Of a stretch of DNA of 25,608 nt, positions 8,269 to 16,599 are shown one piece after another. The DNA is from Enterovibrio sp051650965. GTDB lineage: Bacteria > Pseudomonadota > Gammaproteobacteria > Enterobacterales > Vibrionaceae. The notes below the pieces were generated by a model, which ran no database searches, was not told where the DNA came from, and saw only the letters and a list, made by a program, of their open reading frames with translations. The number at the start of each line of letters is the position of its first letter. Positions within the stretch are counted from its first letter, which is position 1. The translations under genes were made by a program, and so were the position numbers. The stretch lies in the NCBI GenBank assembly GCA_051650965.1, contig JBOFRL010000031.1:1-25608 (forward strand). The letters run 5' to 3'.

Positions 8269-10908
8269 ATGACAACATCTCGCGTTCATATTACTCCTCA
8301 CATGCACTGGGACCGTGAATGGTATTTCACGACCGAAGAGTCGCGCATTTTGCTGGTTAACAACATGGAAGAGATCATGACTCGTCTGGAAAACGACCCA
8401 GACTACAAATATTATGTTCTCGACGGGCAAACCGCTGTTTTAGAAGACTATTTTGCCATCAAACCTGAAAACAAAGCGCGAGTGCGCGCGCTGGTGCAGG
8501 CGGGCAAATTCATTGTCGGGCCGTGGTATTCACAAACTGACACCATGCAAGTGTCGGGCGAGTCGATTGTGCGCAACATGCTGTATGGCCTGCGCGACTG
8601 TTTGGCGCTGGGCGAGCCGATGAAAATTGGCTATCTGCCAGACTCGTTCTCCATGAGCGCTCAGCTGCCGGCAATTTACAACGGCTTTGGCATTAATCGC
8701 GCCATGTTTTGGCGGGGCTGCTCGGAGCGTCACGGCACGAACAAAACCGAATTTGTGTGGCAGTCTAACGATGGCAGCGAAGTGACGGCGCAGGTGCTGC
8801 CGCTCGGCTATGCGATTGGTAAATACCTGCCGCAAGACGAAGCGGGGCTGCGCGCGCGTCTTGACAAATATTTCCCTGTGCTAGAAAAACCGTCAGTCAC
8901 CAAAGACATTTTGCTGCCTAACGGCCACGATCAGATGCCTATCCAGCAAGATATTTTTGAGGTGATGGATAAGCTGCGCGAAATTTACCCTGACAAAGAG
9001 TTTAAGATCAGCCGCTACGAAGAGGTGTTTGAGCGCATCGAAGCGCTACGCGACCAGCTCGACACGGTTAAGGGCGAGTTTAACGACGGCAAATACATGC
9101 GCGTGCACCGCACGATTTCGTCAACCCGCATGGACATTAAGCTTATCCACGCCGAAGTTGAAAACAAAATCGTCAACATTTTAGAGCCGCTAGCGTCGAT
9201 TGCGTGGAAGCTGGGCTTTGAATACCACCACGGCCTGATCGAGAAAATGTGGAAAGAGAGCATGAAAAACCATGCCCACGACTCTATCGGCTGCTGCTGC
9301 TCAGACAAAGTGCATGCCGAAATTTTAAGTCGCTACATCCTTGCCGACGACATGGCGAGCAATCTTATCAACTTCTACAAGCGTAAAATTGCCGACCACA
9401 TGCCGCCACGCGAAGGGTGCGACAAGCTGGTGATGTTTAACCTCTCGCCTTATAACCGCGAAGAGGTGATCAACACCACCATCACCATTCGCGCCGAACA
9501 GTTCAACCTTTTTGATGAGCACGGCACGCCGGTTGAGTACTTTATCCAAGCGCAGCGCGTCATCGATCCTGGCAAAATTGACCGTCAAATCGTGCATTAC
9601 GGCAACTACGATCCGTTTATCGAATACGACATTCAGATCAAGCGCAATGTGCCAGCGATGGGCTTTACCACACTGCATATTCAAGCCAATCAGCAGGGCA
9701 AGCAAAAGGCGGTCGAAGCAAAAGCGCCTCATTTGGAAAACGAATTTTACCGCATCGACGTTAACGCCAACGGCACGCTGAACATTTTCGACAAAGAGAG
9801 CGGCCATCTGTACGAGCAGGCGCTGCGCCTTGAAGATGGCTCAGACGATGGCGACGAGTACGACTATTCGCCTTCGCGCCAAGAGTGGCTGCTTTACTCT
9901 GACGAGTTTGCGGCGAGCGTAAATGTAAAACATGAAGGCTTCCAGTCTGTTGCAACTATTAAGCTGCGCATGGATTTACCTGAAAATTTACAACAGCGTG
10001 AAGCGCGCGCCGGACAAAATGGTTTCCTCGACGTAAATTGCCAAGTGGTGCTCAAACAAGGTTCGCGCCGCATCGAAGTGCGCATGGAGCTTGATAACCA
10101 AGCCGACGATCACCGCGTGCGCATGCTTGTGCCAACGCCATTCGTTTCGCAAACGGTGGTGGCCGATAACCAGTTTGGCCTCATTACGCGCCCAACCAAC
10201 GATCCAGAAATGGCCAATTGGGAAGCGGACGGCTGGAAAGAGGCGCCTGTGCCGGTTTATCAGCTGATGAATTTCGCGGCGCTGGAAAATGTGCGTGGCG
10301 GCATGGCGGTGATGAGCAACGGCCTGCGCGAGTTTGAGGTGATTTCAAGCAAGGGCAGTGAAGAGCGTGACACTTTTGCGCTGACGTTGCTGCGCGGCAT
10401 TGGCACGCTCGGTAAAGAGAATTTGCTGCTGCGTCCAGGACGTCCGTCGGGGATCAAGATCCCAACGCCAGACTCGCAAGTGCGCGGCAAAATTGTCTGT
10501 AATTTCACGCTGTTTGGCTTTGTTGGCAACCACATCGACGCCAACATCATGGCTCACGCACGCGATAACGTGACGCCTATCGAGTGCTACAACAAGATCC
10601 CGTACAACGCGATGAAGCTGAACGTCGGCGCGCAAAATCTGCCGCTCACGTACAGTTTGCTGAGCAAATCGCAACACGGCGCGGTGCTGAGCGTGCTAAA
10701 AAAAGCTGAAGACGAAAATGCGCTGATCGTGCGCGTCTACAATCCGTCGGAAAGCGCCAGCATTAGCGACAACCTTGTGTTTACTGCGTCGGTGACCTCA
10801 TGGCAAGAGACGCAATTAGACGAGAAGGTGATCGCGGGCGAGCTTGAAACGGCAGCGTTCGGCACACTCAAACCGTGCCAAGTGAAATCTTTCCAAGTGA
10901 AATTCTAA
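8269..10908 (+). CDS. mngB: Alpha-mannosidase, GH38 (2-O-(6-phospho-mannosyl)-D-glycerate hydrolase)
   Basis: MngB splits the phosphorylated mannosylglycerate delivered by MngA into mannose 6-phosphate and glycerate in the cytoplasm. The 879-residue protein matches the length of E. coli MngB and resembles it throughout. The zinc-site motif HITPHMHWDREW is at residues 7-18, with His11, His13 and Asp15. The family nucleophile Asp125 lies in GYLPDSFSMSAQLP. FEYHHGLIEKMWKE and KNHAHDSIGCCCSDKVH also match GH38. The frame is open upstream to 8173, but I chose ATG 8269 because homology begins there (MTTSRVHITPH). The Shine-Dalgarno is weak (AGGT). A strong terminator 15 bases after the stop ends the operon. 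No signal peptide is present, as expected for a PTS-linked enzyme. Confidence 0.96.
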   Translation: MTTSRVHITPHMHWDREWYFTTEESRILLVNNMEEIMTRLENDPDYKYYVLDGQTAVLEDYFAIKPENKARVRALVQAGKFIVGPWYSQTDTMQVSGESIVRNMLYGLRDCLALGEPMKIGYLPDSFSMSAQLPAIYNGFGINRAMFWRGCSERHGTNKTEFVWQSNDGSEVTAQVLPLGYAIGKYLPQDEAGLRARLDKYFPVLEKPSVTKDILLPNGHDQMPIQQDIFEVMDKLREIYPDKEFKISRYEEVFERIEALRDQLDTVKGEFNDGKYMRVHRTISSTRMDIKLIHAEVENKIVNILEPLASIAWKLGFEYHHGLIEKMWKESMKNHAHDSIGCCCSDKVHAEILSRYILADDMASNLINFYKRKIADHMPPREGCDKLVMFNLSPYNREEVINTTITIRAEQFNLFDEHGTPVEYFIQAQRVIDPGKIDRQIVHYGNYDPFIEYDIQIKRNVPAMGFTTLHIQANQQGKQKAVEAKAPHLENEFYRIDVNANGTLNIFDKESGHLYEQALRLEDGSDDGDEYDYSPSRQEWLLYSDEFAASVNVKHEGFQSVATIKLRMDLPENLQQREARAGQNGFLDVNCQVVLKQGSRRIEVRMELDNQADDHRVRMLVPTPFVSQTVVADNQFGLITRPTNDPEMANWEADGWKEAPVPVYQLMNFAALENVRGGMAVMSNGLREFEVISSKGSEERDTFALTLLRGIGTLGKENLLLRPGRPSGIKIPTPDSQVRGKIVCNFTLFGFVGNHIDANIMAHARDNVTPIECYNKIPYNAMKLNVGAQNLPLTYSLLSKSQHGAVLSVLKKAEDENALIVRVYNPSESASISDNLVFTASVTSWQETQLDEKVIAGELETAAFGTLKPCQVKSFQVKF

Positions 10909-10922
10909 CTCTACCTAAGAGC

Positions 10923-10951
10923 AGCTCCACCCAAGCGGTGGAGCTTTTTTT
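10923..10951 (+). terminator. Rho-independent terminator of the mngAB operon
   Basis: AGCTCCACC (10923-10931) and GGTGGAGCT (10937-10945) form a perfect 9-bp stem with a 5-base loop, followed by a run of T to 10951. It lies 15 bases after the mngB stop codon. There is no matching A-run on the other side, so it serves the plus strand only. Confidence 0.92.
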
Positions 10952-11059
10952 GCGCGAATTTTGTTGTGCCTTTTCTTCTCTGCATTTTTTAGTCAAATCG
11001 CGACTAAAGCTAATCTTTTCTTGGCAAACTTTCTGCTTGTAAAAAGCAAGTGCCATACG

Positions 11060-11887
11060 CTAACCCTGCGCCTGTGCTTTTAACCAGCGCCCCGGCGGCA
11101 TGCCAAATTCGCGCTCAAACGCGCGCGCGAAGGTCGCGCTGCCACTGTAACCGTTACTCAACGCCACCTGCGCAATCGACTCGCCAAGCTGCAGCTGCTG
11201 GCAAGCCAGCATCATGCGCCACTGCGTGAGGTATTCAAGGGGCGAAATTCCCGTCAGCGTCTGAAAGTGGGCCGCAAAGCGAGAGCGTGACATGCCCGCC
11301 TCGCGCGCCAGCGTTTCAACCGTCCATTTCTCTTCGGCGCGCTCGCGAATAGCGCAAATGGCGCGCGCAAGCCGAGGGTCAGAAAGTCCCGCAAGGATCC
11401 CTTGCTGGCAATGGCCGTTATCGACAATGTGGCGCAGCAGCAAGATCAGCAGCGCCTCAAGCAGGCGGGTGATGATGGGCGTTTGGCCATATTGCTGAGT
11501 AAACGCCTCCGTAAACAGCAGCGTGACCAGCGGCGTAAGCTCGGGCTGCTTTTCAAGCGACAGCAGCAGCACATCGGGAAGCGCCATCTGGATCTGCGAC
11601 TGGCTCCCTTGGCCAAGTGAAATGCTCGCGCAGACCAGATCGCACCCAGCCGCGCTTTGCGGCTCCATTTTGTGCTTGTGGCCGCGGGGGAAAAGGATCA
11701 AGGTCGGCGCCGTCAATAACAGCGGCTCCTGCGCGTCTTGATAAAGTTTCATGCTACCGGCTTTAAGCAAGTGCAGATGGCCACCTTGAGGGTAATCGTC
11801 ACTCAAAGAGGCTTCGCATAAGTTGCCGGCGAAGAACATGGATGCTCGTGGAGCCGTGTGAGCCAACAAAATTGAAAGAGGGTCCAT
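11060..11887 (-). CDS. AraC-family transcriptional regulator with cupin-type N-terminal domain
   Basis: The 275-residue protein has an N-terminal cupin-like sensor domain (about residues 1-175, including YPQGGHLHLLKAGSMKLY and LILFPRGHKHKM). A C-terminal AraC double helix-turn-helix follows (about 185-270): WTVETLAREAGMSRSRFAAHF, then IAQVALSNGYSGSATFARAF and FGMPPGRW. This is the architecture of cupin_6 AraC proteins such as RclR, the reactive-chlorine-sensing activator. That protein senses through cysteines; here I see Cys23 (NLCEAS) and cysteines in GCDLVCA, but cannot equate them with RclR's. It diverges from an AhpD-like and an RclC-like gene, which it probably controls. ATG 11885-11887 is the first Met; no strong Shine-Dalgarno is seen. 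Confidence 0.88.
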   Translation of the reverse strand: MDPLSILLAHTAPRASMFFAGNLCEASLSDDYPQGGHLHLLKAGSMKLYQDAQEPLLLTAPTLILFPRGHKHKMEPQSAAGCDLVCASISLGQGSQSQIQMALPDVLLLSLEKQPELTPLVTLLFTEAFTQQYGQTPIITRLLEALLILLLRHIVDNGHCQQGILAGLSDPRLARAICAIRERAEEKWTVETLAREAGMSRSRFAAHFQTLTGISPLEYLTQWRMMLACQQLQLGESIAQVALSNGYSGSATFARAFEREFGMPPGRWLKAQAQG

Positions 11888-11903
11888 TTGAGACGATTTG
11901 TGC

Positions 11904-11921
11904 CTAATTAGAGACTAATTA
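11904..11921. promoter_or_regulatory. Direct repeat, probable AraC-type operator
   Basis: CTAATTA occurs at 11904-11910 and again at 11915-11921, 11 bases apart from start to start, or about one helical turn. The pair lies 17 bases before the AraC-family gene and about 70 bases before the divergent AhpD-like gene. AraC-family activators typically bind direct repeats with this phasing. The assignment is by pattern and position only. Confidence 0.5.
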
Positions 11922-11988
11922 CACGAAATCCTATCACCGGATCCAGTAAGCTATCAACCGAAACCCAAGGAAAAAATAGGAGCTTACC

Positions 11989-12522
11989 ATGAGTCGTATT
12001 AAACCTGTTTCTCATCCTTCTTCAGCTGTCGCACCTGTTTTTGCAACCCTGCGCAGCAGTCTCGGCATGGTCCCCAACCTTTACGCTACGCTTGCCCACT
12101 CTCCGGTATTATTCAACGGATTTTTGGCTTTCGCTGGCGCACTTGAAAAGGGACGCTTGACCGCCAAACAGCGCGAATTACTCGCACTAGCCATCGGTCA
12201 AACCAACAAGTGCCGCTACTGTCTCTCAGCGCACACACTTTTAGCCCGCCAAGCCGGTTTATCGGTTGAAGATATCAAGGCGGCGCGCGAAGGACACGCG
12301 AAAAACCCTTTAGATAACGCATTGTTACAACTTGCTAATGCAATTGTTGAGCAGCGCGGAGTCATCCTTGATCAACAGCTTGCCAACGCCCGCAACGCCG
12401 GTGTCGACGATGAGCTTGTCCTCGAGGTGCTCGGGCAGGTGGTGGTCAATACCCTGACCAACTACGGCAACCATTTAGCCGCTACCGACATCGATTTCCC
12501 TGCGGTTTCGCTGCACCCTTAG
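11989..12522 (+). CDS. Carboxymuconolactone decarboxylase / AhpD-like peroxidase-related protein
   Basis: The 177-residue protein has the AhpD-type redox motif C75-R-Y-C78-L-S-A-H82, in which two cysteines and a histidine support alkylhydroperoxidase-like chemistry. Around it lie the usual helices (LTAKQRELLALAIGQTNKC and LLARQAGLS). GRLTAKQRELLALAIGQ supplies the upstream Glu expected in the proton relay. TAGGAG 7 bases before the ATG is a good ribosome binding site. It is the first gene of a pair with the DUF417 gene (14-base gap) and diverges from the AraC regulator. Its substrate is unknown; an organic or chlorine-derived peroxide is a reasonable guess from the neighbour. Some CMD proteins are decarboxylases, but the CxxC-x3-H pattern favours a peroxidase-type role. 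Confidence 0.88.
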   Translation: MSRIKPVSHPSSAVAPVFATLRSSLGMVPNLYATLAHSPVLFNGFLAFAGALEKGRLTAKQRELLALAIGQTNKCRYCLSAHTLLARQAGLSVEDIKAAREGHAKNPLDNALLQLANAIVEQRGVILDQQLANARNAGVDDELVLEVLGQVVVNTLTNYGNHLAATDIDFPAVSLHP

Positions 12523-12536
12523 TCCAAGGAGTACGT

Positions 12537-12986
12537 ATGAAGCTAAAACAATACGATACAGGCTTTTTAGTTGCCCTCGCGGGCGTGGTACTGACGTTAC
12601 TTTGGATAGGCGTGTTTAAATTTACACCAACGGAGGCGGCGGCGATCCGCCCCCTTGTTGACAGCCACCCCTTAATGAACTGGCTTTACGGCATTTTTTC
12701 AGAGCAGGGGGTTTCAAACTTAATTGGTATTGCTGAGATCATCATCGCCGGCGGGCTTATTGCGGGACTGTGGCGGCCAAAAGTCGGCTACTGGAGCAGC
12801 ATCGCAGCTCTTGTCACCTTCGCGACCACGCTGAGTTTTTTGCTGACGCTGTCAGGTGTGTGGAAAGTGGTGGATGGCGTGCCTATCACCGAGTTTTTCA
12901 TCCTTAAAGACATCGTCTTTTTGGGTGTGACGTGGCACTACTTTAATCTGATGCGAGCGCAGCTCGTTGAGCTCTCTTCGCAGTGA
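12537..12986 (+). CDS. DUF417 inner-membrane protein, RclC/YkgB-like
   Basis: The 149-residue protein has four hydrophobic segments (about residues 10-28, 55-77, 84-104 and 120-140). The family pattern WIGVFKFTPTEAAAIRPLV followed by SHPLMNWLYG and FFILKDIVFLG matches YkgB/RclC of E. coli, a membrane protein of the reactive chlorine species resistance operon. E. coli RclC is longer, with an insert that is missing here. AAGGAG lies 6 bases before the ATG. The gene follows the AhpD-like gene by 14 bases and ends at a strong hairpin, so the two form an operon. Its biochemical function is unknown in the family. A role in oxidant resistance is inferred from homology and from the AraC and AhpD-like neighbours. 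Confidence 0.85.
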   Translation: MKLKQYDTGFLVALAGVVLTLLWIGVFKFTPTEAAAIRPLVDSHPLMNWLYGIFSEQGVSNLIGIAEIIIAGGLIAGLWRPKVGYWSSIAALVTFATTLSFLLTLSGVWKVVDGVPITEFFILKDIVFLGVTWHYFNLMRAQLVELSSQ

Positions 12987-13007
12987 TCTCATCTATCTGC
13001 ACTTTAC

Positions 13008-13036
13008 GAACAGCTTTATCTAAAGCTGTTCTTTTT
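13008..13036 (+). terminator. Rho-independent terminator after the DUF417 gene
   Basis: GAACAGCTTT (13008-13017) pairs perfectly with AAAGCTGTTC (13022-13031) over a 4-base loop and is followed by TTTTT (13032-13036). It lies 22 bases after the stop codon. It separates the AhpD-like/DUF417 pair from the thioredoxin-like gene, which therefore needs its own promoter. Confidence 0.9.
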
Positions 13037-13104
13037 CAACACAAGAAAGACAAGGTGAACATGCAAGTTATTTGATGTGATAGCCAACGTTATGAGGTGA
13101 CACA

Positions 13105-13512
13105 ATGAAAAAGAACTTATACGCCACCCTTATAATTTTTGTTTCTGGTCTTTTTGTTAATGTCGCACAAGCGATGGAAAGCCTCAAGGGCGTCGCCTTT
13201 ACCCAGCTTTTGTGGCAAGAAGCGCAGCGCCAAGATCAGCTCACACTGGTGATGGTGCATGCCAACTGGTGCCCAACCTGTAAAGCGCAGCACCGGATCA
13301 TCAACGCCTATTTTACCGACAACCCCGACAGTCCAATCAAACAGCTCATCGTCAATTTCGACACGCAAAAAAGGTGGGTGACCTACTTTAAGGCGCCGCG
13401 CCAGTCAACGCTGCTGCTCTATAAAGGCAACGAGCAGATCTGGTTTAGCGTGGCGGAGACGCGCAGTGAGCGCATCGTCAATGCATTTAAAGATGCAGAG
13501 AGAGCTATCTGA
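13105..13512 (+). CDS. Periplasmic thioredoxin-like protein with WCPTC motif
   Basis: The 135-residue product starts with a Sec signal peptide (MKKNLYATLIIFVSGLFVN, likely cleaved after VAQA at residue 23). A short thioredoxin fold follows, with Cys56 and Cys59 in HANWCPTCKAQH. Such single-domain proteins carry reducing or oxidising power in the periplasm and often take electrons from a CcdA/DsbD-type membrane partner. That partner is encoded by the next gene, whose ATG overlaps this stop codon (TGATG), so the two are translationally coupled. GAGGTG 5 bases before the ATG is the ribosome binding site. The usual cis-Pro appears as the Pro in KAPRQSTLLLY, although Thr-Pro is more common. The target protein is unknown; the following hydrolase is a candidate. 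Confidence 0.88.
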   Translation: MKKNLYATLIIFVSGLFVNVAQAMESLKGVAFTQLLWQEAQRQDQLTLVMVHANWCPTCKAQHRIINAYFTDNPDSPIKQLIVNFDTQKRWVTYFKAPRQSTLLLYKGNEQIWFSVAETRSERIVNAFKDAERAI

Positions 13513-14204
13513 TGGACATTTCAGCGCTCCCACTGGCCTTTTTGGCCGGCATTCTTAGCCTGTTGTCGCCATGCGTGCTGCCGATGATCCCAGCAGTAGC
13601 AAGCTCTGCGATGCAGGCATCGCGTAACGGACTGATTTTACTGGCGCTTGGGATCAGCGTGACTTTTGCCGTGGCTGGCAGCGTGATCACCTTCATTTTG
13701 CTCAGCCTTGGCATTTCGCCAGACATTTTGCGCTACTTTTCGGCTGCGCTCATGCTGCTGATGGGGATTGTGCTGCTAACGCCGGCGCTTAGCGACCGCA
13801 TCGCGTTCTACCTTTCGCGCCAGATCAGCCGCATGCCTGGAATTAACGTGCAAGGCTCGGGCGCCGCTTTTCAGCTGTTAGTCGGCATGTCGCTGGGGCT
13901 GGTGTGGCTGCCCTGCGTTGGCCCAACGCTTGGCACCGCGATTGCGCTCGCTTCAACAGGGCAAAATATGGTGATGGCGTTTTTTGTCATGCTCGCGTTT
14001 GGCCTTGGCTGCGCCATTCCTCTGGTCGGAATAGGCTACACCTCGGGCCTGCAACTGAAAAAGCTCAGCAATAGCGCGAAATATGGCAAATATATTTTGG
14101 CTATCGCTCTGCTTTTATTGAGCGGCATGATCTTGACCGGACTTGATAAAGAGCTTGAGATTTGGGCGCTAAATTGGCTGCCTGATTGGGTGACATCCAT
14201 ATAA
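13512..14204 (+). CDS. CcdA/DsbD-type thiol electron transporter
   Basis: The 230-residue inner-membrane protein has about six transmembrane helices. It carries the two family cysteines in the expected places: Cys21 in LLSPCVLPM at the end of the first helix and Cys135 in VWLPCVGPTLG in the fourth. CcdA-type proteins move electrons from cytoplasmic thioredoxin across the membrane to periplasmic thiol proteins. The gene overlaps the thioredoxin-like gene by one base, which makes that protein the likely electron acceptor. It is followed 20 bases later by the alpha/beta hydrolase gene. Cytochrome c maturation is the classic role of CcdA, but no cyt c genes are here, so repair or maturation of an envelope protein is more likely. 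Confidence 0.9.
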   Translation: MDISALPLAFLAGILSLLSPCVLPMIPAVASSAMQASRNGLILLALGISVTFAVAGSVITFILLSLGISPDILRYFSAALMLLMGIVLLTPALSDRIAFYLSRQISRMPGINVQGSGAAFQLLVGMSLGLVWLPCVGPTLGTAIALASTGQNMVMAFFVMLAFGLGCAIPLVGIGYTSGLQLKKLSNSAKYGKYILAIALLLLSGMILTGLDKELEIWALNWLPDWVTSI

Positions 14205-14224
14205 CGTAACGACGGAGTATGCAT

Positions 14225-15157
14225 ATGAAAAAAATGATCCTTTCAGCTATCGCTAGCATGTTGATCCTTAACGCAGCTCAAGCCAGTGCAATGGCGTCTA
14301 ATATGGGTGCTGACATGAAAATGAAAGAGTCAGCAATGATGATGGGCAATAAAAAAGCAGGGGAGATGTCGTCAGCCATGAAGCACATGAAAGCTGATGA
14401 ATTGCTGCTACTTAGAACCAGACCGGGAGTCACTCAGCCTGTGCTATTGTGGGGCGCAAAAAGCCACGAGCCAGAATATCTGATCGTCTTTTTCCCCTCG
14501 TCGAACGGCAACATTGGAGTGATGACCAAAGACGGAAGAGCGCAAGCTGAGCGATTTTACCTTTTAGAAAAACAGCGCGCGCTTTTTAGCACGCCTCAGT
14601 TCGCCGTCGCGGTTATCGACACGCCATCAGATCGCAGGGGGCTCGGCGAGGCGTTTCGCCAATCGGAGGAGCATTTCACCGACATGAGGGCGGTGTTAGC
14701 GGAGCTTAAGGTGCGTTATCCCAAGGCGAAAGTGGTGCTGATGGGGCATAGCCGCGGCTCGGTGTCGGCTGGATATGTGTCGCGTGCGTTGGCAAGTGAG
14801 GTTGACGCCACCGTATTGCTTAGTGCGCGCTACAAAGAGGCGGCAAGACCTGCTAACGCGACTCAAGAAGCGCCCGGCGGCACAGGGCTTTCGGGGATTG
14901 ACTTTAGCAAGCTGAGCAAGCCTACTTTGCTCGTTCATCATACCAGCGACGCTTGCCCGTCAACACTGTATGCTGATGCAGCAGAAAAGGCGCGCTACAC
15001 CCAGCTTGTGACGCTTGAAGGCCCCGCTGACAAGCCGCCGATGAATCCGGGCGAGTATGCACTGTGCGCGCAGGGCACCAACCATTGGTTTGCCGGCCAA
15101 GAGACACTTGCTGGACAAAAAATCATTGAATGGCTAACTAAAAACGTTAAAAAATAG
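14225..15157 (+). CDS. Secreted alpha/beta hydrolase with methionine-rich N-terminus
   Basis: The 310-residue protein begins with a Sec signal peptide (MKKMILSAIASMLILN, likely cut near AQASA at 20-22). Residues 23-55 then hold ten methionines plus Lys, Ser and one His. The alpha/beta hydrolase fold follows: nucleophile elbow G-H-S176-R-G, probable acid Asp in HHTSDACPS, and catalytic His287 in GTNHWFAG. The cysteines in SDACPS and YALCAQG could form a disulfide made or reduced by the two upstream genes. I chose ATG 14225 because GGAG lies 7 bases before it; ATG 14219 is only one base from GGAG. The Met-rich segment could bind copper(I) or act as an oxidisable tail. The substrate is unknown. 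Confidence 0.82.
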   Translation: MKKMILSAIASMLILNAAQASAMASNMGADMKMKESAMMMGNKKAGEMSSAMKHMKADELLLLRTRPGVTQPVLLWGAKSHEPEYLIVFFPSSNGNIGVMTKDGRAQAERFYLLEKQRALFSTPQFAVAVIDTPSDRRGLGEAFRQSEEHFTDMRAVLAELKVRYPKAKVVLMGHSRGSVSAGYVSRALASEVDATVLLSARYKEAARPANATQEAPGGTGLSGIDFSKLSKPTLLVHHTSDACPSTLYADAAEKARYTQLVTLEGPADKPPMNPGEYALCAQGTNHWFAGQETLAGQKIIEWLTKNVKK

Positions 15158-15180
15158 TCCGTAAAATTGTCGGGTTAACA

Positions 15181-15209
15181 CAAGGCATCGGCCGCAAGCC
15201 GGTGCCTTG
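15181..15209 (+). terminator. Hairpin after the hydrolase gene, possible terminator
   Basis: CAAGGCATCGGC (15181-15192) pairs with GCCGGTGCCTTG (15198-15209) over a 5-base loop, with one T-G wobble. It lies 23 bases after the stop codon. The following bases (CTCGTATTTG) give only a poor T-run, so termination may be weak or assisted. Confidence 0.6.
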
Positions 15210-15426
15210 CTCGTATTTGATTGAGATTTTTGCTGCTCATGAATTATGCGCTAGCGCGTCTCTTCTTTGACACTTGATAAAGCTTTTGCTGTCACCAACA
15301 ATAAAAAGGCACTGTAAAATTAATATGTTACGCATAAAAATCTCTGCTGAGGTGGCTTGATTTTGTATAAATAGAGCGCTGGCGAATAGTAAGTGCCGCT
15401 GCTCGTGCAGCCTGCGCTGTTTTTGG

Positions 15427-16146
15427 ATGCTTCACAAACAAAGGATTGCTTTCGTGTTATTCAATACCAACGATCTTTTTTCCCAAAAAATTACCGCGGT
15501 AACACAGATCTGGAAAAAAATTACCAGTAAGTTTCAAGAAAATTCTGCCGCTGAAAATACGGATGCGGTGTCAGGCATAATTTCTAATGCTGAATTTAAG
15601 TCAGAGCTAGAGACAATACTTCCGCATTGCCAGAATTTGACGGTAATTTCTGCGTTTATGACTCGGCCTGCGCTTAGTTGGTTGAATAAGTTGATCATAA
15701 AAAATAAGCCAACAGTTACCTTGGTGGGACGTTTTACTCCTAGCGATTTTGTTAAAGATATTAGCAGCTTGCGCGCGTTGCAGGTAGCGGTGAATAAGGG
15801 TTATACAGTCAAAGCGCTAGCGGATCTTCATGCAAAAATCTATCAAATCGATGAGCACATTTTCACCGGCAGCGCCAATTTTACAGGTAAATGGTTAGCT
15901 ATTGATTGCGAAGGAAATTTAGAAGCCTGCCATAAAATTCCTGTCTCTGATAAGTCTACAAACTTTATTAATGAGATCATTAATTCGGCCACAGAATTGA
16001 CAGCTGAAACGCTTAATCGGATGGATGATTACATTTCAGATAAAGATGCTAGTAAAAACTTTGAGGAATTAAAGGCGTGGCCTGCTGAGATTTTTTCGCA
16101 CCATAAATCCGCTTCAGAGCCCACCACCGTTATGGAAGGATATTAA
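15427..16146 (+). CDS. Phospholipase D-like protein with a single HKD motif
   Basis: The 239-residue protein has one HKD motif: H135-A-K137-I-Y, then G-S149-A-N151-F-T about a dozen residues later. The upstream segment VISAFMTRPALSWL and TLVGRF fits the PLD fold. Enzymes with one HKD, such as Nuc and the BfiI-type nucleases, work as dimers, so this could be a nuclease or a phospholipase. ATG 15427 has no ribosome binding site. An in-frame GTG at 15454 has AAGGA 8 bases upstream and may be the real start (230 residues). No signal peptide is seen. It stands alone upstream of the two giant genes; a TATAAA at 15366 is a possible -10 box. Its substrate cannot be told. Confidence 0.8.
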   Translation: MLHKQRIAFVLFNTNDLFSQKITAVTQIWKKITSKFQENSAAENTDAVSGIISNAEFKSELETILPHCQNLTVISAFMTRPALSWLNKLIIKNKPTVTLVGRFTPSDFVKDISSLRALQVAVNKGYTVKALADLHAKIYQIDEHIFTGSANFTGKWLAIDCEGNLEACHKIPVSDKSTNFINEIINSATELTAETLNRMDDYISDKDASKNFEELKAWPAEIFSHHKSASEPTTVMEGY

Positions 16147-16599
16147 GTGGGAACAGCTCAGAACTATTCGTAACTCCAAAGTTTTTTTATTCCGCATCAA
16201 ATTCATTGCCACATAGTTTCTATTTTTTTACAATGGCTAGCAATGGGAGAATTGTTTATTTTCCCTTTGGTCACTTGATGTGCATATGCGGTTTTTGCAC
16301 GAATGATGGACAACACAGCATTTTTTCAACGGATTCAATGACAGCCGGCTCTCTCTTTGACGCTTTGTTGTGGGCGATCACATTGTCCCAGTGCTTCTGA
16401 AAAAACTGGCAAATAAAATTGTCTGATAGTAAGAGCTACGTAGATCACCGCATAACAGATTGATTAGGAAACAAAAATTACAGCATGGGATTGCCACTGC
16501 TAGACAGCCTAAGTTCTACAAGAACATTCTACCGTTTACCTCAGTTAATTTAGGGAATGATTACCTGGCGATTTTTATGCATTACAAGAGCAGCGCATT
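16147..16599. other. 453-base gap, possibly with decayed coding sequence
   Basis: No gene with a recognisable family or a ribosome binding site is visible. One frame is open from 16149 to 16400 (84 codons) and encodes LMCICGFCTND and similar Cys-rich stretches. It starts without an initiation codon just after the PLD-like stop. It may be chance or the remnant of a lost gene. The last 140 bases are AT-rich and should contain the promoter of the next two genes, but I cannot point to clear boxes. Confidence 0.35.

Noticed and set aside
9325..9807. 160-codon open frame antisense to mngB
   Set aside because: Mirror of a strongly supported GH38 coding frame with G+C-rich third positions; no start signal or homology. 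The other antisense frames over mngA and mngB are rejected for the same reason.
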